NCBI GenBank assembly: GCA_016748015.1
Contig: JAAOMT010000586.1
Location: 310,001-374,000, forward strand
DNA length: 64,000 bases
Reading direction: 5' to 3'
Source: Geosiphon pyriformis
Lineage: Eukaryota; Glomeromycota; Glomeromycetes; Archaeosporales; Geosiphonaceae
This document shows positions 36,258-49,700 of this stretch, piece by piece (the stretch's first letter is position 1; the number at the start of each line of letters is the position of its first letter). Under the pieces are notes generated by a model that saw nothing but the letters and a program-made list of their open reading frames with translations, ran no database searches and had not been told where the DNA came from. Both the position numbers and the translations under genes were made by a program.

Positions 36258-37390
36258 ATGGCAACTGCTTATATTGCAAAAATTCCAGAATTTACTGGTA
36301 AAAATAATGATACTAGTCCACAAGAATGACTTGACAAAGTCCAGAAAGCAGGAGATGTAAATGAATAAAATGCAGCAAAAATGCTTAAAACAATTCTCTA
36401 CTTTCTCTAAAGAACAGCAAGAAAATGATTTGAAAACTTGAATGCACTCTTTGAAAACTGGCAAGCATTCAAAGATGCTTTTTTACAACAATTCACTAAC
36501 AACAACACATCTATTATCTTCTGAAATTAGTTCCAGAATATCAAACAAGAACCAAGTAAATTAGTCATAACCTATCTAAAGAAGTTCAACAAACTTCTCA
36601 GAAGAATTCACCAGTTGGAAACCAATAAATACTACTCTGATGCCCAAATCTTAAATCAATTCATTGCTGGATTAAAAGATAAACTCATAAAAAAAGTGCA
36701 TCCACATTTACCTGAAGATTTGGCCACTGCTATACAACATGCAAAAAATTATGAAATGGCTATAAAAGAAGCTAACCACACAAAACTTGTGAATCTTGCT
36801 ATTAGAGAAACCAGCTCAGCAGCTGAAAAAAAAATTGACCAATTCACAAAGAAGATTGAAAACTATTTTACCAACCAACAACAGCAACAACAAACATAAA
36901 AATATTAGCCACCATAACAACAAAACCAAAACAACTACCTATCATTATCCAACAGTTAAAACCAAAGTTGTCACTATTGTGAAATTCCAGGATATTGGAA
37001 ACAAGACTACAAAAAGCTACAAAAAGACCAACAAAACAGGAGTAATTAACATTACTCCTCAACACAGCAATCTTATTATCAGCCTCTACCACCTATCTAC
37101 TATTCCCCAAGACCCCAACAGCAAAACAGTTACTATCAATTTTCTTCCCAGCAATCATATCAACAATCTCCATCAATCCAATAATATCAACAGCCACTTA
37201 CACAACAATATCAAGTATCTGCTCAAAGATTGGTTCAACAAAACCAATTCACATCCCAAAATTAATTTCATAATAATAACAACAGAATTAACTTAAACAA
37301 CCAGTTAGTTTTCTAAAATTCTGGTCAGCAAAAACTCAATCACTATCACACTCAACCCAGTTATCTCACAATGTCTGAAAAATCAAATTT
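36258..37390 (+). pseudogene. Gypsy A gag with zinc knuckle
   Basis: ATG 36258 (MATAYIAKIPEFTGKNN). Capsid-like segments follow: AFKDAFLQQFTNNNTS, ITYLKKFNKLLRRIHQLET, DAQILNQFIAGLKDKLIKKV. The longest open part is 36615-36896. A Gln-rich tail and a damaged knuckle (CHYCEIPGYWKQDY, about 36970-37010) follow. At least five stops fall at expected Trp or Gln codons. Gag forms the particle that packages RNA. Confidence 0.75.
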
Positions 37391-37479
37391 TCAATAAACT
37401 GCACTTTTTGAAGGTAAAGTTGTAGCACCAAGATCAAACACTTCCAACAATATTATTTCACCAGCCCAAATTGCCCAAA

Positions 37480-37965
37480 ATGCCAATTTTTTAGATATAT
37501 TTCCGTTCGAATTTGAAGCAAATAAATCACCATTCTTGCTTAGCAATGCAGTAGTCAATGAACAAAAAGCAATTACAGCTATGTATACTAAAACTGAAGT
37601 AGAAAAAAAACCCATTTGGTTAATTCTAGACAATAGATTAGCTGAAAGTATTATCATCTACCAATTAATACAACAACTTCAATAAACTGTTAACAGACTT
37701 GCCCAGACAGTCATTGTCACAGCAGATAATATAAAAAAAACACCAGTAGGAGAAATTGACAATTTCTCATTTATCATTAATGGAATTACCATTCCAGTCA
37801 AAGTTCTAGTCATGAATACACCACAATACTAAGCTCTTATAAGAAATAATTGGCTTCTTAAGACCAATGCAAATTTAGATTGGAAAATCCAAGAATTGAA
37901 GATTTTATACCAAGAACAATATACCAGAGTACCTGCTATTTGTGATACTTTTAATAAACAATCTG
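37480..37965 (+). pseudogene. Gypsy A retropepsin-like protease
   Basis: AVVNEQKAITAMYTKTEVE then WLILDNRLAESIII corresponds to the aspartic protease active loop (DSG in functional families, DNR here). Flap and C-terminal regions read PVGEIDNFSFIINGITIPVK and RNNWLLKTNANLDWKI. Two stops interrupt. The altered catalytic triplet and stops argue that it is inactive. Confidence 0.65.
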
Positions 37966-38149
37966 AAAAAGCCCCAGTACTCGAATTTAAAAAGGAGAAA
38001 AAACTACCAATCACTAAAACCTTTATGGCTCTTAAATCATCATTTAACTAGGCTGAGGAAACAGAACAAAAAATCTTTGAGAAAACCAGAAGATGGAATG
38101 TAATTAGATATTCTACATCTGGGAATTAACTGAATTCAACTATAAAGAT

Positions 38150-38890
38150 GAAGTAGAAACATACCACCAAATTGCAAATCACATTTATCTAATTCAAAAA
38201 GCTCAAATTCAATGATTAGAGCAGATAAACATTCAATTGTATAAAGAATATATCATGCCTTGTGATGACAAATGGTGTCCAAAATGCTATGCTCTTAGTA
38301 TCTTTTTACCCAACAAAGATGACCAGGAGAAAATTGAGTTTGGAGAACATAAACCAGAAGAAAAAATTACAACAACTCCAATTTATTCTACTAAAAACCA
38401 GTCTGCTATACAACTTAAATACTTTGATAACAATGAAAAAAGAATAAAACCAGAAAAAGTCCATAAAATTGATGTAGAATATGACCTAAGATATCCTGGC
38501 AAAGACATTTTAGTTTTTCAACCAAAATTCTTAACTAAAATTAACTTCAGAATTACTCTTGAAATACCACCAGAAGCAATGATACAAATTGCTTCTTAAT
38601 CATTATTGACAAGCAAAAAAATTAATATCAGAGGAAGAATTATAGATGCAAGATATACTGAAGATATTACAATTATGCTACAGAATAAAACTAACAATCT
38701 GTTCAAAATTGAACATGCTAAAAAGATTGCTCAAGCAATTTATCTACTCTTAATTAACATTTCGGGTTTACAATCAGTAAACAACAGAAAACAATTAGGA
38801 AAAAGTGAAAAAAGAACTCAAGATTTTGGTACAACTGGATGATTTACAGTTCCAGTAAACATAGCTCTCAATACACAAAATGAAATTCAC
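38150..38890 (+). pseudogene. Gypsy A cysteine module plus dUTPase domain
   Basis: Before the dUTPase is a cysteine-containing stretch (MPCDDKWCPKCYAL at about 38253). The trimeric dUTPase fold follows with its motifs in order: VEYDLRYPGKD (motif 1), a broken SxSLLTSKKINIRG (2), IIDARYTEDITIMLQN (3), KKIAQAIYLLL (4) and KRTQDFGTTG (5). dUTPase hydrolyses dUTP and keeps uracil out of cDNA. It sits between protease and RT. One stop falls in motif 2, at 38597, and another follows motif 5, at 38840. The same block occurs in copies B, C and D. Confidence 0.8.
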
Positions 38891-39284
38891 CAAATTTTTC
38901 AACTTTCCCAACCAATTACCATTTCACTTTTTGGAAAACATCACAAAATCTACACTTGCTCAAAACCCACCACTACCCAACAAATCTTTGAATCCAATAA
39001 ACAAATCTGTTTAAAGCATGAAATCTCAATTCCAAATGTTTATATTCCCAAAAGAATGAAAAAATTTTGAGTTACATTCTACAATCCCAATAATTATTCT
39101 ATTGTCCTATTAAATAAATTAGAGATTAGAATTATACACAACAACATCTTTCAAGAGGAAAATCCTCAAATTGTCTCTAATTTTATTAAAATTGTAAGAC
39201 ATATCCTACTTCCCAATTCAAACATCATCCCTACTACTGAAAGCTATTATCTTTTGGAAGAAAAACTCTCTTGAATCAACATGG

Positions 39285-40600
39285 ATCTCTTAGAACCCCA
39301 ACAACAAAGACAATTGAAACAGTTAATAGCTGAATTTGCTAACATATTTGCAAAAAACAACAATGATCTTGAAAAAATTGATATTGTTTAACATTAAATC
39401 CATACAAGAAATGCTCCATCAAAATAACAACAAGCCTATTAAGTTTCATTTGTTAGTTACCAATTTATCAAAAAAAAGGTCCAAAAAATGCTCAATAACG
39501 GATTGATTTAACTATCAAAAAGTTTATGGGTCTTACCAGTAGTTCTGGTTAAAAAAAAAATAGAAAAATCAGATTTTGTGTTGACTATTGCCAACTGAAC
39601 AATGTAACAATTGGAGATGCTTATTCTCTTCCAAGAATTGATAACATGTTAGATGCTTTAGGAAAAGCTAAGTTCTTTTCAACTTTAGACTTAGAAAGTG
39701 AATACTAACAAGTCGAAATAAACCCAAAAGATCAACTCAAAACAGCATTTACCATTCAAGAAGGAAACTATGAGTTTAATGTTATGCTGTTTGGACTTTG
39801 CAACATACCAGCAACATTTCAGCAACTTATAAATGTTGTATATGAAGAACTTTTGTGACAATTAGTAGTTGTCTATCTGGATAATATTAATGTATTTATT
39901 AAGCTTTGAAGCCTATTTTATCTATCTGTAAGAAGTTTTTCAATGATTATGGAAAGCAGAATTAAAATTGAATATTGAAAAATGTCACTTTGAAAAAACA
40001 AGTCTAATTTTTTTTAGATACATAGTTAGCAAAGATAGAATTAAACCAAATCCTAGAACAATTAGTGCTGTCAAAAACTTTTAAACTTCCAAAAATACTA
40101 CAAAGCTATGAAGATTTGTGAAATTAGCCTCTTATTATCAAAAATTTATAAAAGAATTCTTAGAAATTGCCAAACCTCTCAATTACCTTACTAACAAAAA
40201 CATGCCATATAAATAGACTGAAGAACAGCAGAAAGCTTTTGAAACTCTTAAAACAAAATTAACAACAGCCCCAGTTTTTGCTTATCTAAACTTTAACAAA
40301 TAGTTCCAACTAGCCACTAATGCTTTACACATAGCATTTGGTGCCATCCTATTACAATTGGATGAAAATAACCAGAAACAAATCATTGTTTATGCTAGTA
40401 AAACACTCAAACCAACAGAACTCAAATATGGCTCAACTGAATTAGAAGCTGCCACAGTCATTTGGGCTCTTAAACACTTTCAACAATACCTGAAGAATGA
40501 AAAAAAATTTAATATCATAACTGAAAATATTGGTCTCAAATGGCTCAACAAAAAAAAACTGAACAAAGTACCAAACAGTCTCAATGGAATGACTTCCTAG
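39285..40600 (+). pseudogene. Gypsy A reverse transcriptase and RNase H
   Basis: The lead-in MDLLEPQQQRQLKQLIAEFA precedes the RT: FCVDYCQLNNVTIGDAYSLP, FFSTLDLESEY, NVMLFGLCNIPATFQQLI, and VVVYLDNINVF, where the catalytic YLDD is YLDN (39874-39885). Connection and RNase H follow (LATNALHIAFGAILLQ, IVYASKTLKPTELKY, ALKHFQQYL). The RNase H first Asp is also Asn (TNAL). Multiple stops and at least two frameshifts (about 39555 and 39905) are present. It is non-functional. Confidence 0.85.
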
Positions 40601-40776
40601 CAGACTACAAATATATTATATACCACAAATCAGGAAAACTACACACCAATGTTGACAGCCTCTCAAGAATGAGACAAAATTAATACCAACAACAATTCTA
40701 TTACAACTTACCAACCTACCAATAAAATAACAAAACAACAATAGATTCCAGAAATTACAACAACTTTAAAAACTAT

Positions 40777-41990
40777 TTGGAGACTTTTATCATGCCAAAA
40801 AATTGGTCTTCAAGTGAAAAACATCGATTACAACACCAATTAAAACAATATTTCATATACTATAACAAAATTTATTATAAAAATTGCAGAAATCCAAACC
40901 AATCACTCAGATTAATACAAGAAAATGAAAAAGAAACAATTCTATACAACATGTACACAGATTTTTCTTTAGCACACTTGGGAAGAAATAGAACAATTCA
41001 AAGAACTTTTGAACATTACTTTTGGTTTCATATGCAAAAAGACATTCAACAATATATAGAATCTTGTGATAGTTGTCAAAGAAAAGAAAAAACTTGTCTC
41101 ACAGAATCTTTAAATTCAATCAAAGTTGAACAATCTTTTGACAAAGTTGGAATTGATTTAGTCAGACCATTATCTATTACAACCCAAGAAAATTGTTATA
41201 TTGCAGTTGCAGTAGATTATCTTACCAAATGGCCTGAAGCTAGAGCCATCCAAAGAGCAGATACAAAATCAGTAGCAAATTTTATCTATAAAGACATTAT
41301 TTGTAGACATGAATGCCTAATTGAACTCTTATCTGATCAAGAAACACATTTTGTGAACAACTTAATACAAAAAATTTGTGAACAATTTAATGTCAAAAGA
41401 CCTCTATCATCACTTTATCATTCTCAAACAAATAGATTTGTAGAATGTTTCAACAGAACATTGTGTGAATTTTTAGCCAAAGTCTTAACAAATTTTTAGC
41501 AGGAATGGAATATCTTTATTCCATTAGTGTTACTAGCATACAGAACACTAAAACAAGATACTATAAAACACATATCATTTGATCTTACTTATGGAAAGAT
41601 AGCAATATTATTAATTAATTTCACAATGGAAACATACTCAATACAACAAATCAATGAAAAAAACTTTCAAAAAACACTCCAAAAAAGAGCCTATACTCTT
41701 TTTAATACATTAGAAGAAAAAAAATAGATAGCAGCAACTCATATTAAACACTTCCAAACCTAACAAAAAAAAAGACATGACAACAAATTGCCACCAGTTA
41801 CCAACAAATTTAAAGTTGGAAATAAAGTTTTCTTACACAGAATTAAGACTGAAAAACAATGGAGTGGAAAATTTGAAAACACATAGAATAGACTATTTTA
41901 TATTCATAAAATTTTAGACAATAAATCATACAAGTTAAAACTTGATGACAAAGTACTAGCAAAAGTTGCACATAGAGATTGATTGAAACA
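40777..41990 (+). pseudogene. Gypsy A integrase (mostly intact)
   Basis: The longest gypsy reading frame in the window: 240 codons to a TAG at 41497, then open again to 41725 and on in pieces. HHCC zinc finger: HLGRNRTIQRTFEHYFWFHM...CDSCQ. Core DDE residues are all present: GIDLVRPL, LLSDQETHFVN, and NRFVECFNRTL. A C-terminal region (KFKVGNKVFLHRIKTEKQW) resembles the gypsy GPY/F module. Integrase inserts the cDNA. With the triad kept, this domain is the least damaged part of copy A. Confidence 0.85.
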
Positions 41991-42285
41991 CTATTATTCC
42001 AGAAACAATCCTAAACCATTAATTCTACAAATTGGCACACATTTTCTTTTAATTAATTCTAAAGATATTCTCTAAAATTTAGAACCAATAATTATAATAG
42101 AACAACAACCAAACTTGAATACTTAATTCAATATATTTTTACAATAATCCTTTTAATAACACACAAAAACAAAAAACAAAAATAGTAAATAATTACAAGA
42201 AACACCCAAACCCAAAAACAAATAAAAACTCTATACCCAAAAATTATTTTTTTTATTTTTTTTTTATTAGTTAGTTATTTTTATC

Positions 42286-42958
42286 ATGATTATTTCTCAA
42301 AATATTCAACAAATATCCCAAAAATTAATGTTAGTCTTGAAAATACTTCCTGACTTATTCATAATGATTAATGAAAATCAAATTAATTACATTCAGAAAG
42401 AAACCACAGTCCCAGTAGTAAATAATTTTCAGAATTATCATTTCTATAAAAAAAAACAAGAAGTTACTCTGAAAATCAATTACCAGAACTTTTGAAGTAA
42501 GCTTTAAAAGAAAACCTCTTATTTGCTCCTATTGACATTTCACCAAATGTCACAATTTAACAAAAACTTCTACTATTCCTCAATGAACAAACAATAAACA
42601 TACTCTTATCTATAGATATTTTCAGATTGGAAAAACACTTTATGAACAAAAACTGGAACTTAAAACAACAAACCTCACTTCTAAAGCTATATAAAAACAA
42701 ATTCACAATAAATTTAAGACAGCAGCTGGACCAATAAACATTTGCTACAAACTTAGAACAGCATTCAGACTTTATAATTTATTCAATACTTGTGAAAATG
42801 TCCTACAAAATTCAATACTTTATCCAATGAAAATACAATACATTGGAAAGCTCACAAAACTGAAATTTTAACAATTTTCAGACCAAATCACTTCAATTAT
42901 TTTGGACTACTATCTTGATATTACAAATAGTGCTTGGACTTTAACAGAGCTCAGTCTT
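42286..42958 (+). pseudogene. Gypsy A third ORF after integrase
   Basis: An ATG opens 69 codons (SQNIQQISQKLMLVLKILPD), then in neighbouring frames the text continues (YFQIGKTLYEQKLELKTTN, AGPINICYKLRTAFRLYNLF, DYYLDITNSAWTLTELSLEE) to the polypurine tract. Copy B has a related stretch at 49930-50529 and copy D has codons up to its own tract. I see no membrane segment or signal peptide, so it does not look like an envelope. Function unknown. Confidence 0.55.
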
Positions 42959-42971
42959 GAGGAGGAGATTA

Positions 42972-43729
42972 TGTTACCAGCAGAATTTTAGCTATTAATT
43001 AACATAAAATTACTTTCATAATTCCAATTATTAATTAGCATATATTATTATTATTTTGATTCTCACTTATTATTCAATCAAATTATCAAATATTATTCCT
43101 CAATTAATAATTTGATTTGTACCATAGAAATTAAGATAATCAAATTACACAATACCCTGAACCATTTAATATAGTTAAAATTCGCCGAAATTAATGAAAA
43201 TTGGCCGAAATAATCAATAGTTCAGTGAAATAACTTGTAGTTTGCTGAAATGCATCTTTAGTTTACCAAAATTAAAGCAAAGAGAAAAGTACAAGTTCAA
43301 AGACTAGTATTACAACTAGTTGTATAAAAGAAGAGCTTTTTTCTTCAAGAAAATATATTTTTTTATAGTATCTTATCATAGTATTTTACTTTAGATATCT
43401 TAATTAAAACAAATCATCTTTTACATATCTCAAATAAAAATTAAATATTCGAAAACCAAATTTTTTAAATTATTATACTTGAAATTCTCTTAACACAACT
43501 AACATTTTGAAATTGATTAGCTACCAATTTCAGTAATCTGTTAGTGACTTCAGGCCTGGATAGAAAACGTTTTCTTTGATAAAATTCTATTTTTTTTATT
43601 TTTCTTTTATTTTTCTTTATTTTTCTTATTATAATCATTAGGGTAGTCTACAGCCAAGATTTCTGTAAAAGAGTTGACTTTTACAGCAAAGTAACTACAC
43701 ATTTTTAGTGAGCTTCCAGACAAACAATT
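42972..43729 (+). repeat. 3' LTR of gypsy A, interior inverted, right end lost
   Basis: It starts TGTTACCAGCAG right after the polypurine tract. Its first roughly 250 bp follow the left arm of the 5' LTR closely. The following roughly 500 bp match the reverse complement of the 5' LTR interior: the phrase caggcctgga and the pyrimidine/purine run beside it are in opposite orientation. Homology stops at about 43729 within cttccagacaaacaatt, and no right arm follows. Confidence 0.75.
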
Positions 43730-46700
43730 CCTAAGAAAGAGTTGATGTTTACTACAACATAACTATACAAAGTAACTGGTATGGAATTGGTCATTCTACT
43801 TATAAGCTCAGCAGTTCAAATTATAGAAGATAATTTGAAGATAAATTCAGTTATTAGAGATTCAACTGCTTCCAGAAAAATGTAAAATTAGCAACAGATA
43901 AACATTAATAACATTCAAGAAAAAAGACCAAAAACCTCCAGTAACACCACTTATCTTGGATGGTTTAATCAAATTTTTTGACAAATACAGGCAATTGAAC
44001 AAGATTATTATACCACAAAACAAATTTTTAACCAATTTATTAAGAAATTAAAAAGCAACATCCTATGATTTATAAGATCCAGCCACTTAACTAACTTGCA
44101 AAAAACAATTACTTTTGTCTATAATATTGAATTAACAAAACAAGAAGCCAATTATACTTAAGTTATTAATTTGGCTATGAATAAAATCTTTAATATTAAC
44201 ACAAAACTTATTTAATTAAGTAAAAAATTAATTCAGAAAATTAAGAAATTTTTGGCCAAAACTGCAAAACCCTATTAGTCATTACAACAAAAGAACAACA
44301 TTAATAAATATTAACAACAGCAGAATTAACAACAACAACAACAACTCTTAAAATTAGATTCTCATAATTGTTACTACTGTTAAAAATTCAGATATATTGT
44401 CAAAGATTGCCAAAAAAAAGTCACAGACCAAAACTAAAAAAACCAATATTAATAACAACTGAGATATTTTCAAGCCATAAAACCCCAATATTTAGCATCT
44501 TAATATTAACCATTATAGTATTTACATTAATTACTCCAGAATTACTATTAGCAATCACAAGCAATGGCACAAACAATGTTTTAGTACTAAGTTCCTATAT
44601 ATAACCATTTCAGATCTTAAGTAATTAACTATAATTAAGAATGGTGAAACACCAGTGGAAATTAGACACAACTTATTAGCAGATCATTTTGACCAGTAAA
44701 TCATAACAACATATCATTTTAAACAGCACAAACTGGATATTTAAACCAGATCTTGTATCTGGGTTTTACAGAAATTCTGAATTTTGGTAATATTACACTT
44801 TTAGAAAAGAAAAATGTAATCAAAATTATCAATTCTTCTACTTGGAACACAAATCTGTTTACAAATATAATTCTATCTACCACAATTACTGAAGATAATA
44901 CTCTTGTTACTATATTTCTATTTGATATTAATAATCTGAACATTATTAATTTTTTTAGCAAAACTGTTATTAATTAAGATAAGCCAATTATGGCAATGTA
45001 TACCAATGCCAGAATAGAATAATTAAACATTAAATTAATATTCAACAGCAGATCTATAGGCAGCATAATTATAAAACAATTCATGAATTAACTAGGTTAT
45101 TAAGTAAATTGTGCAGCCATAGCTAGAATAATTACTGTAAATAAAAATACTAAAACACTAATAAAAGAGATTAACAATTTTTTTTTCGAAATCTACAGCA
45201 TCAGCATTTCAACAAAAGTATTTGTTATAAAAGCCACTTAATACTAAGTCTTAGTCAAAAATAATTGGTTATTTAAAGCTCACATTATATTAAATTAGAA
45301 TACACAAAAACTTCAAATTATCTTAATAAACAATATATTAGAGTACCCACCATATATAAACACTTTAAAACAGTAGTCTCAGAATAATTCCTAATCAAAT
45401 TCAAAAAACTTACCTCCCAACCAATCTTAGAAACCTATTAAGTTTCTTGAACTAATAATTTTCGGACAGAGCTACTACTATCTCTTACATAAGAAGAAAA
45501 AAGTAAAGAAAGAGCTAATAAAAAACCCCAGAAATTACTATTAATCTACTTAATCTTGAATCAATAGAATTAATTATATTGATCTTTAAAATTAATTTGT
45601 GTTAATTATGGAAAAAAGTTATCTTTAATAGACACTTGTATTGAAGATAATAAAATATGGCCCATTGTCACCAAATATTATTGCCAATCTTATGTATTAG
45701 AATAATTTGGACAACTAAAATAACAAGACAAATAAGACAATATATTATGTCTTATATGTGGTAAAATCTTACTAAATGAAAAATTATGGAATAATGTTTT
45801 TGACAAAAGAGAAACATGTAATAAATTCTGTCAGTATACTATTTTAATTAATAACTGGACATAAAAAAAAACTTCATTTGTCATAGTTTATAGTTAAGCA
45901 ATAAACTGACTAGATTTATATCCTTATAATAATAATAAAATTTGGAACATAACCACAGCAAAATAGAAGAGCACCATAACTAAAGAAATACATACCATAA
46001 AAAATGCCTTAATAACAATCAAAAAAATGGATAATTTATTTACAGATAACTCTGAAACATTCCAAAACCAGTATTAAAAACTTGTTCCTATTCAAAAAAA
46101 ACAAAAACAGAAACTAGCAAACTTCAATACAAAACTGTGCAATTATTGCTTGATTTTTTGCTATTTTTAGTACTGCAATAAATGTAATCTCTTGTTTAAT
46201 TCATTTTTAAAAACACTATATTCTATTATCAAACTATTAAAACTTAAGAAAAAATATGAGTTTATTGCTAAGAGCATGTTATTTTAAGAGCCAAATAAGA
46301 CTACTAAACTAAAATAGTATTTTGCCTATTCTAATTTCTCTAAGGAATTAGAACTAAAATAGTATAGTGGTAACAATAAAGAAATATGTCATAAAAAAAC
46401 ACATAAAAACAATGCTAAATTTGATTTAAAATATTTTAGACAATTCTCTGTAGTTATAGTTCCATATTCTTTTGTAAAAATAGATCTTAAAATAGCTTTA
46501 GAAATTCTTATTAGTATTATAATTTAAGTTGCCTTTTGATCTAGCTTTACAAAGAAAAAAATTAACATAAAAGATGGTATTATTAATTTGAAATATACAG
46601 AAAACATTATTGTAATGTTACAAAACAATTCTGATAAACTATATATAATTAAATCACAAAAAAAAATTGTTCAAGCTATCTTCTTGCTTTTTGTAAAAAT

Positions 46701-49700
46701 ATTCCAATTAACTTTAGTAACTGTACATAAAAAATTAAACCTTACAGCTCAAAAAATTAAAGAGTTTAGATTAAGTAAAAGAGAAAACATATCAGTTAAT
46801 TTCATAAAAAAAAATAGTAACAAAATATAACTTATTTATACTAACATAGTTATTTCCATTCCCTTATATTAATAGTACATTCTAAAAGTAGATCAGAAAA
46901 TTTAAAATCAGGTTCTATTATTCGAAATTGACCCAAAAATCTATTTTCTAATCAATATTACTAACTTATATATACTTATTAAAGCTCACAAATATTTCAA
47001 AATTTCTATTTAAAATTTTACTAAAGATGTTATTAAGATTCTTAAAAAAACTTTTATTGGTTTTATTACTATAAACATTTAGAATCTTAAGAAACTCCAG
47101 CCTATTTCAAACTTTGCACAATTGTTCTTATTTTGTAATATTATTTTACAAGTATAAAATTTGTTAAAAAAAAGTTATTTGTTTACATCAAAAGAAATTG
47201 CTAAACTAAACCTGAGAAACTTAAGTACATTACAACAGAAATAACTCTCCTAAGTAACAATTTGATTAAACAAGAAGTACAATAAATACTAGATAATAAT
47301 TAATTAAAAAATTATTAAGTTTTTGGTTTTTTTTAATCATATTGGTTATTAAAAAAAATGAGAAAATACAGTTTTGCATAGACTACCAAAAGCTTAACAA
47401 TATTACTTGAAGAAATAGCTACTTGATCTCCCTTATTCAAAAAATTCTGAATAATTTAGAAAATAAAAAATAGTTCTTATTATTGGATCTAACCAGTAAA
47501 TATTGGCAAATCGAAATAAACTTCAAGAACAAAAAAAACAGCATTTATTATATGAGATAGAAATTTCAAATTTAATGTAATGTTCTTTGGACTTTGTAAT
47601 GCTTTTACTATCTTTCAGTGTCTCATAAATATTATATATATAAAAATTCTTTAAAAATTAGTTATAATATACTTAGACAATATCAATATATTTTTTAAAA
47701 CATTTAATAATTATTTGCTCTACTTTTAACAAGTTTTTGATTGCCTTTAGAATACCAAACTCAAACTTAATTCAGATAAATACTTCTTTAGGAAGACTAA
47801 ATTAAAATTTTTGGAACATATAATAGGCAAAAACAAAGTAAAGGTTAATTCAAACAAAGTTCAAAAAGTTAAAAATTTTCTGGTTCTGATCAATCTATAA
47901 AAACTAAAAGAATTTTTAAAACTGGCTGAATATTATTGCAGATTTATTAAAAATTTTTCAAACATCACAAAACCATTTTATTACTTGCTGTTAAAATATG
48001 TTTCATATTTATAGAGAAAAAAACAGCAAAAAACTTTTAACTATCTTAAACTATACTTAATAAAAGCATCAATATTGATTTATTTAAACTTTAATAAACA
48101 TTTTATCATTGTTACAGATGCTTTAAAAAATACACTAGAAGCTGTTCTATCTCAAATTGAACTGAACAATTAAGAACATTTAATTACTTATACTAGTTGC
48201 AGTACTAATTTAATAAAGAAAATATACAGTGCAACAAATTTGAAATGTCTTACTATTTACTAAGCAGTACAAAATTAAAAACACTACTTTCACTAACTAT
48301 TTGATCTATATACCAATTACAAAAAACTTATTTGGTTACTCAACAAGCCACAATTAAAAAAAAAATATACATAATAGAGTACTTATATACAACAATTCTC
48401 ATACAAAGTTTATTATAAAAAAAAATTCAAAAACACTAATGTCAACAGTTTGTTAAGAATAATACAAGTTTAATCTCGGATTTATAAACACAACCACTTA
48501 TTAATAATTATACCAGTATTTATTAACACTTTAATTCAAGGAAAAATTATCTTAACAGAAACAAAATATTATACAGAAACAAGTTTATAATAACTTTATT
48601 CAGAACAATTAATTATATTATTACCAATACTGAAACTATACTACTTTATAACAAGTTATAAAAAATAGTGAAAAAAAAACTGTTTTGCATAGTATACATT
48701 TTGATTCAATTACAAAACATTTTAACAAAGACACTACTTTAGAAAAAACAATAAATCTATATTATTGGCTAATAATATATAAAAATATTTTTAAATACAT
48801 TATTAACTGTAACTTATGCCAATAAAAAAAAACCAAAACCATAGAATCACTTTAACCCATTTCAATTGGAAATTTATTTGATAGAATTGAAATTGATTTG
48901 GTTGGTTCTCTCTCAATTACATTCAAAAAAAATTGTTATATTACTGTAACTGTAGACTATTTTACCAAATAGCCTGAAATCAAAGCTATTTTAGTAGTTA
49001 ATGCTAAAACAATAACCAAATTTGTGCATTAAGATCTGATTTGCCAACATAAATGCCTGAAAAAATTATTATCCAACTAAGAAACTTATTTTGTCAATAG
49101 TACATTAACCAAACTAAACCAATAATTTAGAATAAAGTAACTATTATTATTGTTATATTATCCACAAATAAATAGACTAATAAAACAATTTAATTAAATA
49201 TTATGTAAAGCATTAGCAAAAATAAGTTACAAAAATGCACAAAAATAGGACTTATTTATATTTCTGTATTATTTGCATATTAAACACTAAAGCAAAATAC
49301 TATTTAGTTTACATTATTTGAATTAGTTTATAAAAGACAAGCCATTTTACTTATTGAACAAAAAATATCTTCTTTCTTAACAAAATCAATTACTGAAAAA
49401 AATTTTAAAGCCATCTTATATTAGAAAATATACCAGTTAAGAAAAACATTAAAAAACAATCATAGAACAACAGCTGACAATATTAGTAATACTTAAAAAT
49501 AACAGAAATCAAGACATAATAATTGTCTATTTGACCAACTAACTGAATTTAAGATTGAAAACAGAGTATTGTTATATTGTATTAAAGCTGAAAAATAGTG
49601 GAATAAAAAGTTTGACCCAAAATAAAACAGATTATTTTATATACACAAAGTTTTAAGCAATAAAGCATACAAATTATAATTAAAAAACAAAATTTTAAAA

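Larger units (their letters stand above)
28581..43729 (+). mobile_element. Ty3/gypsy-type LTR retrotransposon copy A with dUTPase
   Basis: Layout: 5' LTR 28581-35580 (interrupted by LINE-2 at 28729-34716), internal region 35581-42971, polypurine tract GAGGAGGAGA at about 42959-42968, 3' LTR 42972-43729 (right end missing). It inserted into LINE-1 ORF2. Internal order: gag, knuckle, protease, cysteine module, dUTPase, RT, RNase H, integrase, third ORF. Many Trp and Gln codons are stops, so it cannot act alone. Integrase is the best-preserved part. Domain order before RT and RNase H-integrase after RT place it with Ty3/gypsy, not Ty1/copia. Confidence 0.85.

Noticed and set aside
36258-42958. 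Frequent in-frame TGA/TAG/TAA at Trp and Gln positions suggested an alternative genetic code
   Set aside because: Host genes in the same window use TGG and CAA/CAG normally and end at standard stops. All three stop codons appear and frameshifts accompany them, so it is mutational decay.
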